NCBI GenBank assembly: GCA_026724425.1
Contig: JAIUCV010000102.1
Span: 1,364,001-1,428,000, forward strand
From: Erythrophleum ivorense
Taxonomy: Eukaryota > Streptophyta > Magnoliopsida > Fabales > Fabaceae
Direction: 5' to 3'
DNA length: 64,000 bases
Of the stretch, positions 34,001 to 46,199 are shown in pieces. Every line of letters starts with the position of its first letter. The first letter of the stretch is position 1. The notes under the pieces are model-generated. The model ran no database searches, was not told the origin of the DNA, and saw only the letters and a list, made by a program, of their open reading frames with translations. The position numbers were made by a program, and so were the translations under genes.

Positions 34001-36300
34001 TCTTCTCAACTCGTATAAAAGAACAACTACACACAACTAAACACAATCTTCCTTATGTACAAAACTCTTGGGAAAAAACCTTCTTTGAAATCTCATTTCC
34101 ACAGAGCAAAACGAGAAGAAAAGTCCCAAATTTATATGCACTTGTTGGAGAAATCCTCCAAAGTGCAGGCTGCTAGATCAAGATACCAAAACTGAGTGAC
34201 TTGCAGACAAAAAATTTCAGAGATTTGGGAACCAAAGTCCAGAAATGCAATCGGCGGTAATCACAAGAGCGAAAAGGGTCTCAACATTTTCAAAATCAGA
34301 AGCATCGAAATCTACAAAATCAAAGGCCGGAACCAAAAACCCACCACTGATCCTTATCAGATTCAAGGCCGCTGTTTCTAATCAGCGTAAATTCCCGATG
34401 CCTTCATCTAAGCGCACTAGGACTTGACCATAGCATAAGAAATCAACAACAAACCCTAGAAAAGAAACAATACATCATCAGATTTGCGGAAAAACACAGA
34501 GAACAGTGACATGAAACCGAAAATCCGATCAGAGAAACCGAATCGAGTTTCAGAAAAGCGCGAAAAGCAACGTGATTTGTTCTATACATATGATGCACAT
34601 GAACCATGAAAGAGAACAGAGAGAGAATGGCGAAACCTGGACAGGATTTCCATTGAGAGAAAGGAGAGAGAAAGAGAAAGAGAGGCTGAGAAAAACCCTG
34701 TGCATCGGGTTCTGGACCAGAACTTCTGGTTTTTTATGACAGAATTTTTTTTTTAATTTATAATTTAAAAAGTATGCATTTTGAAACAATATTCTCTTGA
34801 TTAATTTACATTCGTCGAATCTTTAATTTTAATAATTCTAACTATAGATTCTCTTCATTTATTTCGCTGCGTTAATATCCCCTTGACCTTTAGAATCTAT
34901 GAGAACTCAATTTAACGACTACAAAAAATATGAAGAAGACAAATAATCTGGGGATGAAAATGAGAATGATTCAACTCATGTCTAATTTTTGAAACCTTCT
35001 TTGTTTAATATTTTATTGATTAGAAATCAATTGCGTTATTATTTTCAACAATTTTTTTTCTTGTTATTATATCAATATTTTGCACCAATACATTAGTAGC
35101 GAATATGTTACGACAAATTATGTAGTTCAAAATTCGATTTCCTTTTTTATATCTTAAAAGTATTGTTTGATGTTTATTACATTTTGAATGAAAAAGGAAA
35201 ACAAAACATAAAATGGATGACGTAATCGAAAAAGGTTTAAAATGGAATAAGTTAGGGGTCAAATCTCGAAGGATTTCAGACTTAAAGGGATGGATGGAAC
35301 TGAGAATTCCTACAAATTCGACAATTTATTTATCATGATTAAAAAAAAAAAACATCTTCCAACTAATTATTGTATTTAGTTTGAAAATAATGGTTGAAAT
35401 ATATGTAATACAACACAATTAGAGTTTAATACATAAGAAAACTGTAGCTCAAAAACATTAATTAAGGTTTTTTTTTTTAACAAAAACATTAGCTAAGTTT
35501 TAAGCTTAAAGTTTAAGGAAATAACTTAGGGTGAAATGATACATTCGTAATTCGTTTGGTTTAGTAAAAGTTTCACCATTTATATTAAACAGTTTATTTA
35601 AAATCACACATTGCTGCTGAGACAAATTGTAAAACAACAAATCTATAAGCAAGTATTTTCTGTTATAAATGCGATAAAATTTTCATTTTCTATTTACCGT
35701 TTGTTCTATCAATTACTTGTGTGTTTTATATTTGTATTCACATTTGAGATTCAAACCTAATGTATGTATTGTTAGATATGATACCATGAATTTGAAAGTT
35801 GTTTCTTTCTATTTTTAATATATTATAAATTGAATCGTCTGTTATTGATCATTAAACGCGTTTCATTCATGGGATGGTGAACATATATAACAATGTTTGT
35901 GAAGTGTTCAATGGATGGTGATGTAATACTAGTTGCTTACATGGTTTATTTTATACATAGAAGACCCACAATCATGTGAATTATTAAAGTGATATAATTC
36001 CATCTATAATGCGTGTAAGCTTGCAAAATACAGTATATACTTTTATATAAAACTATTAAGTATCAACATCAATCGAAAAATGATTTCCATTCGAAATTAT
36101 TACAAACAATTATATTAAAATTGTTATCATCATCTCGAAAGGGACTTGAAGTTGGCTGTTTTCTAACTTTTTCTTCTAATTCAATACATAAAACCCTTTT
36201 TGTTTGTCCAGGTAATAACGCATATAAATTTTTTAAGAAGGGAAAAGCTAACACCTCAGCAAAAACGTCTGACCAATAAGAACATTTCAAATAATATCAA
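34001..36300. other. Leader of the ankyrin gene and AT-rich intergenic DNA
   Basis: The first ~740 bp are purine-rich and leader-like and may include a 5' UTR intron. From 34740 the DNA is very AT-rich, with no supported gene. Confidence 0.5.
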
Positions 36301-37857
36301 TCAGCTTTTATATATGTTTAATTGCCACGTTTTTGGTCTGATTTAAATAATTGTACCACGTTTTTGGTCCGGTTTTATGTATTAATTTCCACCTGGTTTT
36401 GGTACGGTCTTCTTCTTCCACGAAAGTTTCCTTCTTCTTCGACAATCAATACATTAAAATTCGCCTGAACAAATCTCTCTTACATTCTTCCTCCGCGAAA
36501 TCAAAGCCATTCTCCAGCTGAATCTTCTCCGTTCCCGCTCGCACGTAGATCCGCCATTCGTCTGAAGAAATCTTCAAGTCTCCGGTCGCACATAGATCCG
36601 CGCAGGATCAGTTACGATTAATCTGAGGTAAAAACTTACTCCATCATCATGGTTTCGTACAGTCTCCAACCTTGATATGCGATTTCTTTTCTCTTGATTC
36701 ACCTCAATCTTCTCCTGCACTTTCATATCAAAATCTACTCGGTGCTAATGAAAATCAAATCGCCGAGATCTCTGATGGTTTACGAAGGAAGAATATATAC
36801 TCTTTCAAACTAAATTACTTGCTGTTTATTGGATTGATTACCGAGCTTCGTCTCAATCGTATGAGATTGTTCAAACGCACCTTTTTGTTAATGTGATTTC
36901 ATGGTTTTGTGTTGCGTCTTCTTATTGTGTGCTATTTCATTTTTTGTTGGTTACAGAGGAAGAAGTAGGAAGATTGAGGTTTTTTGTCAATCAGACTGGG
37001 TAACTTCTTGCGCCTCATTTGGCTTAGTTCTGCTTCGTTTGCAATATCAAACTCACTTGTTTTATTTTATCAAAGAAACATTCAAAGCCTCCATAATTTA
37101 GGATTCCAAAAGTTATTGATGATTTGAAATTTCTACATCTTTCAGCTTTTTGACTTTTCTTTTCTTGAGGTTCATGATTCGAATTTAACTTCTAATTCTA
37201 CTCTATTTGGAAATGAATAGGGCTGCATCTTATAAGATTAGTTCTTATCCTTTGGGGTCTATGTTAATGCTTCTTTTATGTTACAGATTGACATGAACAC
37301 TATCGAAGGCAATATTGTAAGAAAAATATTCGTTTGTATCTTAGCTTCATGATCGTAATTATAGATTTTCAAGTTAGTTTTAATAAATTGAACATTATAA
37401 TTTGTCATATTTATTAGTTTGGGAGGCGTGTTTAGACAGAGAAAAATCTTGAAGCTTCTCGAATCTAGTTTGATCTTAAATCCTTATATTTTTTTTATAA
37501 TCATTGGAAGGTTTTTCTCTTTTTGTTCCCATTCTTTTATTGTTGTTTCTGCTTTGTTTCCGATTTGAACGAGAGTTAATATGGGAGATTTACTGTTTTC
37601 TGCTTTGAAATGGAATTGAAACTTAATCGAATAAAAACATGTGAGAAGTGGAAATTCAAGAGATGATTTAAATATAGAATCGTAGTTGAGATTTAATTGA
37701 ATTATTGGCCTTGAAATGTCTAGACATTATTTATATGTTGTTTATCAAGAATGGAATTTTGATACGGTCTAAAATAATAGTCTAAAAATAAAATTAAAAT
37801 TATAAAAAAGGAAAAAAATATCACAGCAGCGTAGCGCGGGTCAAATATTAATATTAG
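36301..37857 (+). mobile_element. Putative non-autonomous Helitron-like element
   Basis: The block starts TCAGCTTTTATATATG right after an A and ends GTAGCGCGGGTCAAATATTA then ATATTAG right before a T. This fits insertion between A and T, a 5' TC, and a GC-rich 3' palindromic region (GCGTAGCGC) shortly before the terminus. The expected CTRR terminus is TTAG here, one base off. The interior has pseudo-transcribed, pyrimidine-rich DNA (36400-36640) with repeated GCACRTAGATCCGC phrases but no Rep/helicase frame. Class is inferred from the ends only. Confidence 0.4.
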
Positions 37858-38168
37858 TTGGTTTTAACTTTTGATCAAAGTCATCGAAATAGAAAGAACC
37901 GAAGTGCACCGAATTTCCTTTGATTGAACCGAATTTAGCCGAAAACCCAAAATCGAAGAACCGAACTAAATCACATCAAAATCGAACCGTTTCGAACCAA
38001 AAGAACCGGTTACCCAGCCCTGAAGCGATTCCGCTAAGGCATCTATTTTTCTTCCTCTTGTAATAGATTGATAGAGACCCCGTTAGTGATCTCCCAAACT
38101 CATCTCTGTGTGTTCATCGTTCTCTCTCTCTCTTTCAATTTTCTGTACGAGCCTTTTCGGGATCAGCC

Positions 38169-41154
38169 ATGGATGAAGAGTACGAGGTTATTGTTCTCGG
38201 CACCGGTCTCAAGGAGTGTATCCTCAGCGGTCTCCTTTCCGTCGATGGTGTCAAGGTCTCGATCCTCTTCCCACTTCCCTCGATTCGTATTTGTTTTTCT
38301 TATTTTCTCTCTTATTCGTTCACGGAGCTTTTGAATTCATGATCGGTTCTCGGTTATTGCTTTGATCCGGGGATTCGAATTTTGACTATTGCTTGGTATA
38401 CGATGAACGGATCTCAGGCATATTAGATCTCCGATTGTGTGATTTGAGCTCGCATTTTCGATCTAGATATGGATAGGATGTGAGAACGTGGTTACCGATT
38501 TCGAGCGAGGAGATGCTTAGAAATATTTGGTTTGTGATTACTTCAGAAATGGGCGGACTCTTAGTTGTCATGCGAGATTGCTTTTGGCGCTTTCATGTTT
38601 CATCGGGATCTTGATTTTCACACGATCTGATATTGATGCATTTTGTTTTCTTTCTTTGAATAGAGAAGCCATTTGTTTTAAGAAAGCGTTGGCTTGGTCG
38701 ACTGATAATGTTGTTTTATGGATATTACGTGTAGGTGCTTCACATGGACAGGAATGATTACTATGGTGGAGAATCAACGTCGCTGAATCTCAATCAGGTT
38801 CTTCAACCTGAACTTCTGAAAATGAATGTTTTGGTAGTTTTATTATCATTATCATTTACTTTTATTGATGTATGTAAGTTTTTTGTTTGCAGCTTTGGAA
38901 GAAGTTCAGGGGAGAAGAGAAGGCTCCTGAGCATTTAGGCGCTAGCAGGGACTACAATGTTGACATGATGCCTAAGGTATTATTGTTGGTGCCATTCGTT
39001 TTATTTTTTATCCTAATTATATCAATGCCACTTACTAACTCTTGTATTTCAATGTGATGGACCAGTTTATGATGGGAAATGGCAAGCTTGTTCGTGTCCT
39101 TATCCATACAGATGTTACAAAGTATCTGTCCTTCAAAGCTGTTGATGGAAGCTATGTTTTCGTTAAAGGGAAGGTACGAGCTTCTCGTTGATATATAGGC
39201 TGCACATTTTTACATTTTACTGTAACTCTTTTAACTGTCTATGAATTTTTTTTCACACAGGTTCAAAAGGTGCCAGTTACTCCTATGGAGGCCCTGAAAT
39301 CTCCTCTCATGGGTATATTTGAGAAACGTCGAGCTGGCAAGTTTTTCAGCTATGTTCAGGATTACGACGAGAAGGACCCGAAAACACATAACGGAATGGA
39401 TTTGACCAAACTTACGACAAAGGAACTGATTGCGTAAGCTGATGTTCTAATGCCTTCTATTGTTTATGACTTTATGGTGTCACTGACATTTAATTAAGAT
39501 TATATGTGGCTAACCATTTAGATGACACTTTGGCAGGAAATTTGGTCTTGATGACAACACTATTGACTTTATTGGTCACGCAGTGGCACTTCACACAAAT
39601 GACCAACATCTTAACCAACCCGCCTTGGATACTGTAATGAGGATGAAGGTGAACTTTTGTCTCCCTTGTTTTAACAGTTCTGCAATTAGTTCTTAAGCAG
39701 CTATGTGACATTATTTATTTAAATGGCTGGCTAGCTCTATGCGGAATCTCTTGCACGTTTCCAAGGAAGCTCTCCCTATATTTATCCTCTCTACGGGTTG
39801 GGAGAACTACCCCAGGTCTTTCTCTCATTACGATCTTTGTCTTGGTTGCGTGAATTTTTCTGAAATATTAGATGATTATTTATTGTTTCTTCTGTGACCT
39901 CTCTCTATCTCATCTCCTTGTTCAGGCATTTGCACGACTTAGTGCTGTCTATGGTGGCACATATATGCTTAACAAACCTGAGTGCAAGGTAATTTATCTT
40001 CCTCATCATTACGGTTCTTGGTTTTTTCTTTCTTGTGGTGCTGTACTCATATATAGCAATGTTAATCTTATGCCAGGTAGAGTTTGACGAGGAAGGTAAG
40101 GTTATTGGTGTAACATCTGAGGGAGAGACTGCCAAATGCAAGAAGATTGTGTGTGACCCTTCCTACCTGCCAGGCAAGGTAAAATTTAAGTTCCATGTTT
40201 AAACCTTCGATTATTTCTAACTGGGTCCATACTTATCTACGGGAGCCTATAAATTAGCTGTTCATGATACATGTGACTTTCGCTGTTCACTATGCTGGTT
40301 GATTTTACATTAGATACCTTTACACATGTCGTTTAACATTGGAACATGCATGTGGAATGTTTCATGATATGATGGTTAATCACATTGAAACAGGTTAGGA
40401 AGATTGGCAGGGTTGCTCGGGCCATCGCCATTATGAGCCACCCAATTCCAAACACCAATGACTCCCACTCAGTTCAGGTCATCATACCTCAGAAGCAGTT
40501 GGCCCGCAAATCAGACATGTAAGTTCTTTTGAAAAAACAATGATGTTTGTTTCGCCATTTGTAATCATTCTCTTTTGTTTTTTTGCTCATCTGATGTTGT
40601 AAAATACACACTGACAGGTATGTGTTCTGCTGTTCGTACTCCCACAACGTTGCTCCCAAGGGAAAATTCATCGCATTTGTGTCTACAGATGCAGAGACTG
40701 ATAACCCTCAGACCGAATTGAAGCCTGGAATTGATCTTTTGGGTGCTGTAGATGAAATATTCTTCGACATGTATGACAGATATGAGCCTGTCAACGAGCC
40801 CGCTTTGGACAATTGCTTCATATCAACAGTAAGCGATACCCTTCTTTAGTTTCTATCAGTTATCTACATTAATTTGGATGGCTTGTAAAGTTTCTAAACC
40901 TGTGCCTTGGCCCTTTGCAGAGCTATGATGCTACAACACACTTCGAGACAACTGTTGCCGACGTGTTGAACATGTATACCCTTATCACCGGAAAGGTAAA
41001 CGTTCTAAAACTCGCTATGGATATGATGATGCGATGGAAAGACAAAACTCGGTTCTCATTGACATCTTTGTATCAATTTTATGTGTTTTCTTTATGTTTG
41101 CAGGAACTGGACTTAAGTGTTGATCTGAGTGCTGCAAGTGCTGCGGAGGAATGA
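38169..41154 (+). CDS. GDI2: Rab GDP dissociation inhibitor
   Basis: Thirteen exons give about 445 residues. Start MDEEYEVIVLGTGLKECILS; then VLHMDRNDYYGGESTSLNLN, the GDI/CHM family dinucleotide-like signature; FMMGNGKLVRVLIHTDVTKY; SPLMGIFEKRRAGKFFSYVQ; KFGLDDNTIDFIGHAVALH; SSPYIYPLYGLGELPQAFAR; LSAVYGGTYMLNKP; and the end DLSVDLSAASAAEE. All sequence-conserved regions of GDI are present. The protein extracts prenylated GDP-bound Rab GTPases from membranes and recycles them in the cytosol, so it supports vesicle traffic. Location matches At3g59920. All splice junctions are GT-AG. Confidence 0.95.
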
Positions 41155-41170
41155 GGAATCGCTGGATTGC

Positions 41171-41189
41171 TTTCTCTCTCTCTCTCTCT
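41171..41189. repeat. CT microsatellite in the GDI 3' UTR
   Basis: TCTCTCTCTCTCTCT run about 20 bp after the GDI stop codon. Confidence 0.85.
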
Positions 41190-41656
41190 AGTTGTTTTTG
41201 TTCTTCAGCTCGTTTTACTCATTTCTCTTTTTTCGACTCTTGCTTTTGGTTTTTTTCTTTTGGCTTGAAGACAGAATCAGACAGTTCCTTCATGTTTAGC
41301 AACTAACGACCATGTGTCTCCGTTTAATGTTAAAGAGTTATCTTCAAACTGCTTACATTTGTCGTTTGAGGTCCTCTTTTATGTCTTGAGATTTTCGAAT
41401 GAAGCCGAATGTGTTTTACCAACGACAATTTATCAGTTAACAAAGTCGTTTCCTTTAATAGTCGTTTTCTACTGTTAATATTATTTGCGGCTGTGTAAAT
41501 TTAAATAAAATCCTAATTGGTCACCTAAAATCGATTTGGTCTACACTAACACTAGAATAGAAACTATTCAGAACGGAAACGGTAGAGAAGATGTTTTGAC
41601 AAATGGACGTAAACTGTATTGTTTGTTTAACTTAGATGCGAAAGCAAAACCAATAA

Positions 41657-41730
41657 GGTTTCGTGGTGTAGTTGGTTATCACGTCAGTCTAACACACTGA
41701 AGGTCTCCGGTTCGAACCCGGGCGAAGCCA
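41657..41730 (+). tRNA. tRNA-Val (anticodon AAC)
   Basis: 74 nt: GGTTTCG pairs with CGAAGCC, then discriminator A. The D arm is TGGTGTAGTTGGTTATCAC, the anticodon loop is CTAACAC (AAC) and the T arm is CCGGTTCGAACCCGG. Confidence 0.95.
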
Positions 41731-41784
41731 AATATTAGTTTTGCGAAATAATAATTTTAATTTATTAATAAAATTAAAAAGAAG

Positions 41785-41856
41785 CGCCGTTGCCGGGGAT
41801 CGAACCCGGGTCACCCGCGTGACAGGCGGGAATACTTACCACTATACTACAACGAC
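41785..41856 (-). tRNA. tRNA-Asp (anticodon GTC)
   Basis: 72 nt on the minus strand: GTCGTTG pairs with CAACGGC, discriminator G. The D arm is TAGTATAGTGGTAAGTA, the anticodon loop is CTGTCAC (GTC) and the T arm is CCGGGTTCGATCCCCGG. It lies only 54 bp from tRNA-Val, in convergent orientation. Confidence 0.95.
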
Positions 41857-44633
41857 TTTTGATAACTTGTGCACATGTAGTTATATAATCTATAAAAATC
41901 TAGTCAATCATCTGTTTATCCATGGATATGTGAAAATAAAATTTCAGCATTTCAGCAAAATTTTAGAGACTAAAAATCTATCAATGAAAAACGATAGTTA
42001 TACAGTATTTACAGTTGAAAACAAAAACCTATTGCAGATGAAAAAATTGAAAATGAATACTAATTAGTCTTCTTCATGGAGACCAAGACTAAAGATTTGG
42101 AGAAGACTACCATGGATTCTATTTCTACAATTTGGAGAATTGACAGTAAGCAAAATCCATTGATCTTACGGTCCAAGATTTGGTCAACGTTTATAGAGGA
42201 CATCTACATCTAGCGACATAAATTTGAATGTAGGCGGAACGGAATGAGGAACACAAACACAAAACAATATTTTCGTCTTCTGGTTTTTGTTTGTGCTTTG
42301 TTAGAAAAAGCTCTTTTTAAATTGTCCACATGAAATTTATCGGCTAATCATTAATGGTTTAGGATTATTGGCTTATTGCCCTTTTCAAAACTTTATAAAG
42401 TTATTGGTTATATTTGGAAACCCTTTACAAGACAAACAAAAAGTCACGAGCTATATCATGACGAATAACACACAAATACAACGAACACTGCATTCGCTAT
42501 TAAAATACAGTGAACATCTGCATGAATTATTTAGATATTTATTTTTTGGGGTTTAAATTAAAATTCTTTTGAAAATATTATCAATTTAATGCCGATAATA
42601 ACATTTTGTGGTTGCGTGGAGCGAATGGAGAAAACTCTTTTCTAGAATACTATTATTTTCCTCAATTACTGCCAATAATTTCTTTCTAAAAAAACTTATT
42701 ATCTTCAATATTAGTATTGTTCATTGGAAAATCCAAATGGCATGGAAGATTTTTGTGGCTTCAGGCGAAAGGGTACCCACACGTTTGTTTCCAGCCTTCA
42801 AGGCGAACAATAAGAAAGAGTTATATCACTGGTCTTCTAGAAAGCATTATAACAATCTATTTAATATTTTTGAACAATCCTTTTTTTTTGCTACATTTAT
42901 ATACCGAATAATGGTCTAAAAGGATGTCGTATCACGGGAGTCGTTTTGAAGAAGAAAGATACAATAGAACTTTACAACTTGGTGTGGCTTTAGATTTGGT
43001 TCGTCATGTGTCTTCCTCATCCGTCTAAACGACGAGATAAAGACAATACACGGTTTCTCGTCCAACGTTGATATAATTCAAAATCACTTGATAGTTTCAT
43101 ATTATTGAGCCCCAATAATGCAAACATCATATCGAAATAAAAGGAAACCAGACAGATGAGTTGTATTCTATGCAATATACAACTCCTCTCTTTTTTTCTT
43201 TGGTCTTTTCTTAGCCACAAATACATAAAAGCATACAGTAAAATAGATAGATCACTTCATCACGGTAAAAATGAAATTATAAAATCTTTTACAGCAAATA
43301 TGAATTTAACTATAAAGATCATCTTTTTATGTTTATAGTAATCTTGCAAAAATAATGATTAACGAACAAGAATAATAATTGAAAATGTATACAGTATTGT
43401 CGAAAATTAAATAAAAGGGAAACCGTTTAAGACAAGGTTGGCTGTTGGCAAACGGTAGGAGTTAGGGATTGGTCAAAATGGAACAGTTCTTTTAATGTCA
43501 CAGCCTTACGATTCCTGTTCATGCATGTAGATAAGTCATATAATTGTCGATCGACCAGCTATCATTATAGTCTTATGGTCATAATATTTAAGCTACGTTT
43601 ACCAAGTGAAGTGGTTATGTAACCTAATAAGAAAGGCTCTTACAGCATCGTCACTGCATTTTTACAGTAGGAACTAGGAATGCAAGGAAATGTTATTCGT
43701 TAAATTAACACTACTAGTAAATGATGTTTATTGTTGATACATTTGAAGTATTGATATTAAAATATTTGCGAGCTCTGAGAGGTCGTAATGACTACGTCTA
43801 CGGTGCAGGTCCATGTGTTGCCCTACTGTCGTTCGGATAAGAGAGAAGATAAGTCATCGTATCCACATGGACTTCTTCTAGAACCATTTTATCCACAATA
43901 AATATATTTTAAATATTATAAACATAATATCTTGTCGTACGATTTTTAGTGAAAAAACAAAAAAAAAGATCAAATCTCTCACGGCATTTTTCGTTATTTA
44001 ATGCGTTTACACATATCTAAAATTGCGAATAATTATTTGGAATGAAAAATGGTGTGGTCCATTAAATTTGAATGATTTTATTTAGGGTGATCTGAATCAT
44101 CTGATATGATACAAGATTTTTACATTTCCTGATTGGGCGGTATATGGAGAAGTGAATTACCATTTGAATGATTTCATTCAGTGTGAATTGTTATAAGAAT
44201 TTTTAAATTAAAATTGCCTAATTATCAGACATCAGATCTTTGTTATACTCGCAGCACACTTCAATATTTTGATTCGTTTAGTAAAAACTTTATAAATTAA
44301 TAATATCGATTGTTGAATTTTTTTTTATAATAATCTTTCCGAAATTCAAAATTATAAATAGTTTTTCATAAACTTTTAGTACAATTGTAGTTTGGATTGT
44401 TCTTGTCCGCCCTATATTTATGAGTAGATTTACTTAAAAACATTATGAATTTTATGTACTAGATGAGAAATGGTTTGAATTCGTTCGTATTTTACAGAAA
44501 GTTTATCTTTTGGTTCGGAAATATCAAGAATAAATAAGTGATAATAATAATAATAAAAGGGGGGGGGAAGAAATGATAATAACAAAAAGAAAAGTGATAA
44601 TTATGAAATTATCTTCACTTTAATCTTATCCCC
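41857..44633. other. Long AT-rich intergenic region
   Basis: About 2.8 kb with no supported gene. A. thaliana has a defensin-like gene (At3g59930) in the matching place; no signal peptide followed by a cysteine-rich frame was found. A G homopolymer of about 9 sits near 44560. Confidence 0.5.
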
Positions 44634-44640
44634 TATAAAA
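44634..44640 (+). promoter_or_regulatory. TATA box of the Kelch F-box gene, with adjacent I-box
   Basis: TATAAAA lies 152 bp upstream of the start codon. Just before it TCTTATCCCC (GGGGATAAGA on the other strand) resembles an I-box light-response element. Confidence 0.5.
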
Positions 44641-44791
44641 GGCTCAGCCACTTCGCCTACCAATCACATCTTCTTCAGTGTCTCATACAAATCCAATCTA
44701 TCAAATTCACAAAACTTTCTTCATACTCTGTTTTAAGAAGCTTCTAGGTCTCTGTAACTGATTATCAGTACCAAGAACACGAAAGATTATT

Positions 44792-46024
44792 ATGAGAGTG
44801 TCTGGGAAAATTGTTGAGAGTCGTCGGGATTTAATCCCGGGATTACCAGAGGAATTAGCGATGGAGTGTTTGGTTAGAGTTCCGTTCGAGTTCCATTCTT
44901 CCATGAATACCGTTTGCCGATCATGGCGAAGCTTAATCTCCGACCCTTCTTTTAACATGGAACGGCGAAGATTTGGGAAAGCTGAATCTCTTCTCTGTCT
45001 TGTCCAACCTCTGACATCGCCGTCTCCGGTTAATCCACCGATTGACGGCGAGGTGAGTGAGAAGAAGAAAGAGGAGGAAGGCGAGTCTCAGCAACGGCAA
45101 CAGCAGCAGCCGCCGCGTGTGATTGGCACGCCACTTTACGGTTTGAGCGTTTACAACGCAACGCTGGACACGTGGCACCGCGTCGCCATTCCTGAACGCA
45201 TTCCTCTGTTCTGCGAGTGCGTTGCGCTTCAGGACGCCGGGAAAGTGTTGTTAATCGGCGGGTGGGATCCGGATACGTTGCAGCCTGTGCCTGACGTGTT
45301 CGTGCTGGATTTCCTCGCCGGAGAAGGAAGTGGACGGAGGTGGAGGCGAGGGAAGCCGATGTCGGCGGCGAGATCCTTTTTCGCCTGCGCGTCTGTTGGT
45401 TCGACGAAGGTTTACGTCGCCGGAGGTCACGATGATCAGAAGAACGCTCTCCGGTCTGCGGAAGTGTACGATGTGGAGAAGGACGAGTGGTCGACGATTC
45501 CTCCGATGGCGGAAGGAAGAGACGAGTGTCACGGATTCCCGATGGCGAATCATCTTGGATTTTGCGTTTTGAGCGGTTATGGGACAGAGACTCAAGGCCA
45601 ATTCCGATCTGACGCTGAGGTCTACGATCCGATTTCGAATTCCTGGTCTACGATCGAAAATGTATGGCCGTTTCCCGAATTAAGCCCGAGAGGTCGTACA
45701 GCGGCTTCTCCTGAATCCGCCGGAGATTTCAGAGGTTGTAGGTTATGGTGCTTCGTTGATAGCGAGCGACAGAGTGAGCCTCGTTGGGAAATTGAGGACG
45801 ATTCGATGAAATGGAAGGTGGTTATGGAGACGGTTCGGCTTCCGGTGACGACGATGACGTCCATATTCGCAGGAAGCTTGAGTGGCCAAGCGGTGGCAAT
45901 GATTGGCGGCGGCGGGGAAGAAAGTGGGACGATGATGAAGAAAAACGGCGGGAAGTGGAGCCACGTCAACACTCCCTCTGGTTTTTCGAGTCTTCCCTTC
46001 TCGTATTCTTCAATCTACGTCTGA
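44792..46024 (+). CDS. Kelch-repeat F-box protein, KMD/SKIP20 type (At3g59940-like)
   Basis: Single exon, 410 residues. An F-box at about residues 16-60 reads IPGLPEELAMECLVRVPFEF, then VCRSWRSLISDPSF. An acidic, Gln-rich linker precedes the Kelch blades: YGLSVYNATLDTWHRVAIPE, VLLIGGWDPDTLQPVPDVFV, KVYVAGGHDDQKNALRSAEV, VYDVEKDEWSTIPPMAEGRD and AEVYDPISNSWSTIENVWPF. The C terminus ends FSYSSIYV. KMD proteins form SCF complexes that target type-B response regulators (cytokinin signalling) and phenylalanine ammonia-lyase (phenylpropanoids); whether this copy does both is inferred. It lies convergent with the ATG4 gene, 175 bp apart. Confidence 0.92.
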   Translation: MRVSGKIVESRRDLIPGLPEELAMECLVRVPFEFHSSMNTVCRSWRSLISDPSFNMERRRFGKAESLLCLVQPLTSPSPVNPPIDGEVSEKKKEEEGESQQRQQQQPPRVIGTPLYGLSVYNATLDTWHRVAIPERIPLFCECVALQDAGKVLLIGGWDPDTLQPVPDVFVLDFLAGEGSGRRWRRGKPMSAARSFFACASVGSTKVYVAGGHDDQKNALRSAEVYDVEKDEWSTIPPMAEGRDECHGFPMANHLGFCVLSGYGTETQGQFRSDAEVYDPISNSWSTIENVWPFPELSPRGRTAASPESAGDFRGCRLWCFVDSERQSEPRWEIEDDSMKWKVVMETVRLPVTTMTSIFAGSLSGQAVAMIGGGGEESGTMMKKNGGKWSHVNTPSGFSSLPFSYSSIYV

Positions 46025-46199
46025 AGATTCGAATCAAGAATCTCTCTGTTTTAAAACACTTTGACTTAAAAGTCAACGTTTGTTTGTATCTGAATGTTTT
46101 TTGTTTAGATACAACAACAAATCTTTGGTATCGATGTAAAAAAATGGTATTTGAATTTGGACAAAGTTACAACAAATAAAAACTGGCTAGTAAAACTGG

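Noticed and set aside
42608..42919. Plus-strand open frame in the GDI-Kelch gap
   Set aside because: AT-rich composition, no motif, no signal peptide or cysteine pattern; not the expected defensin-like gene.
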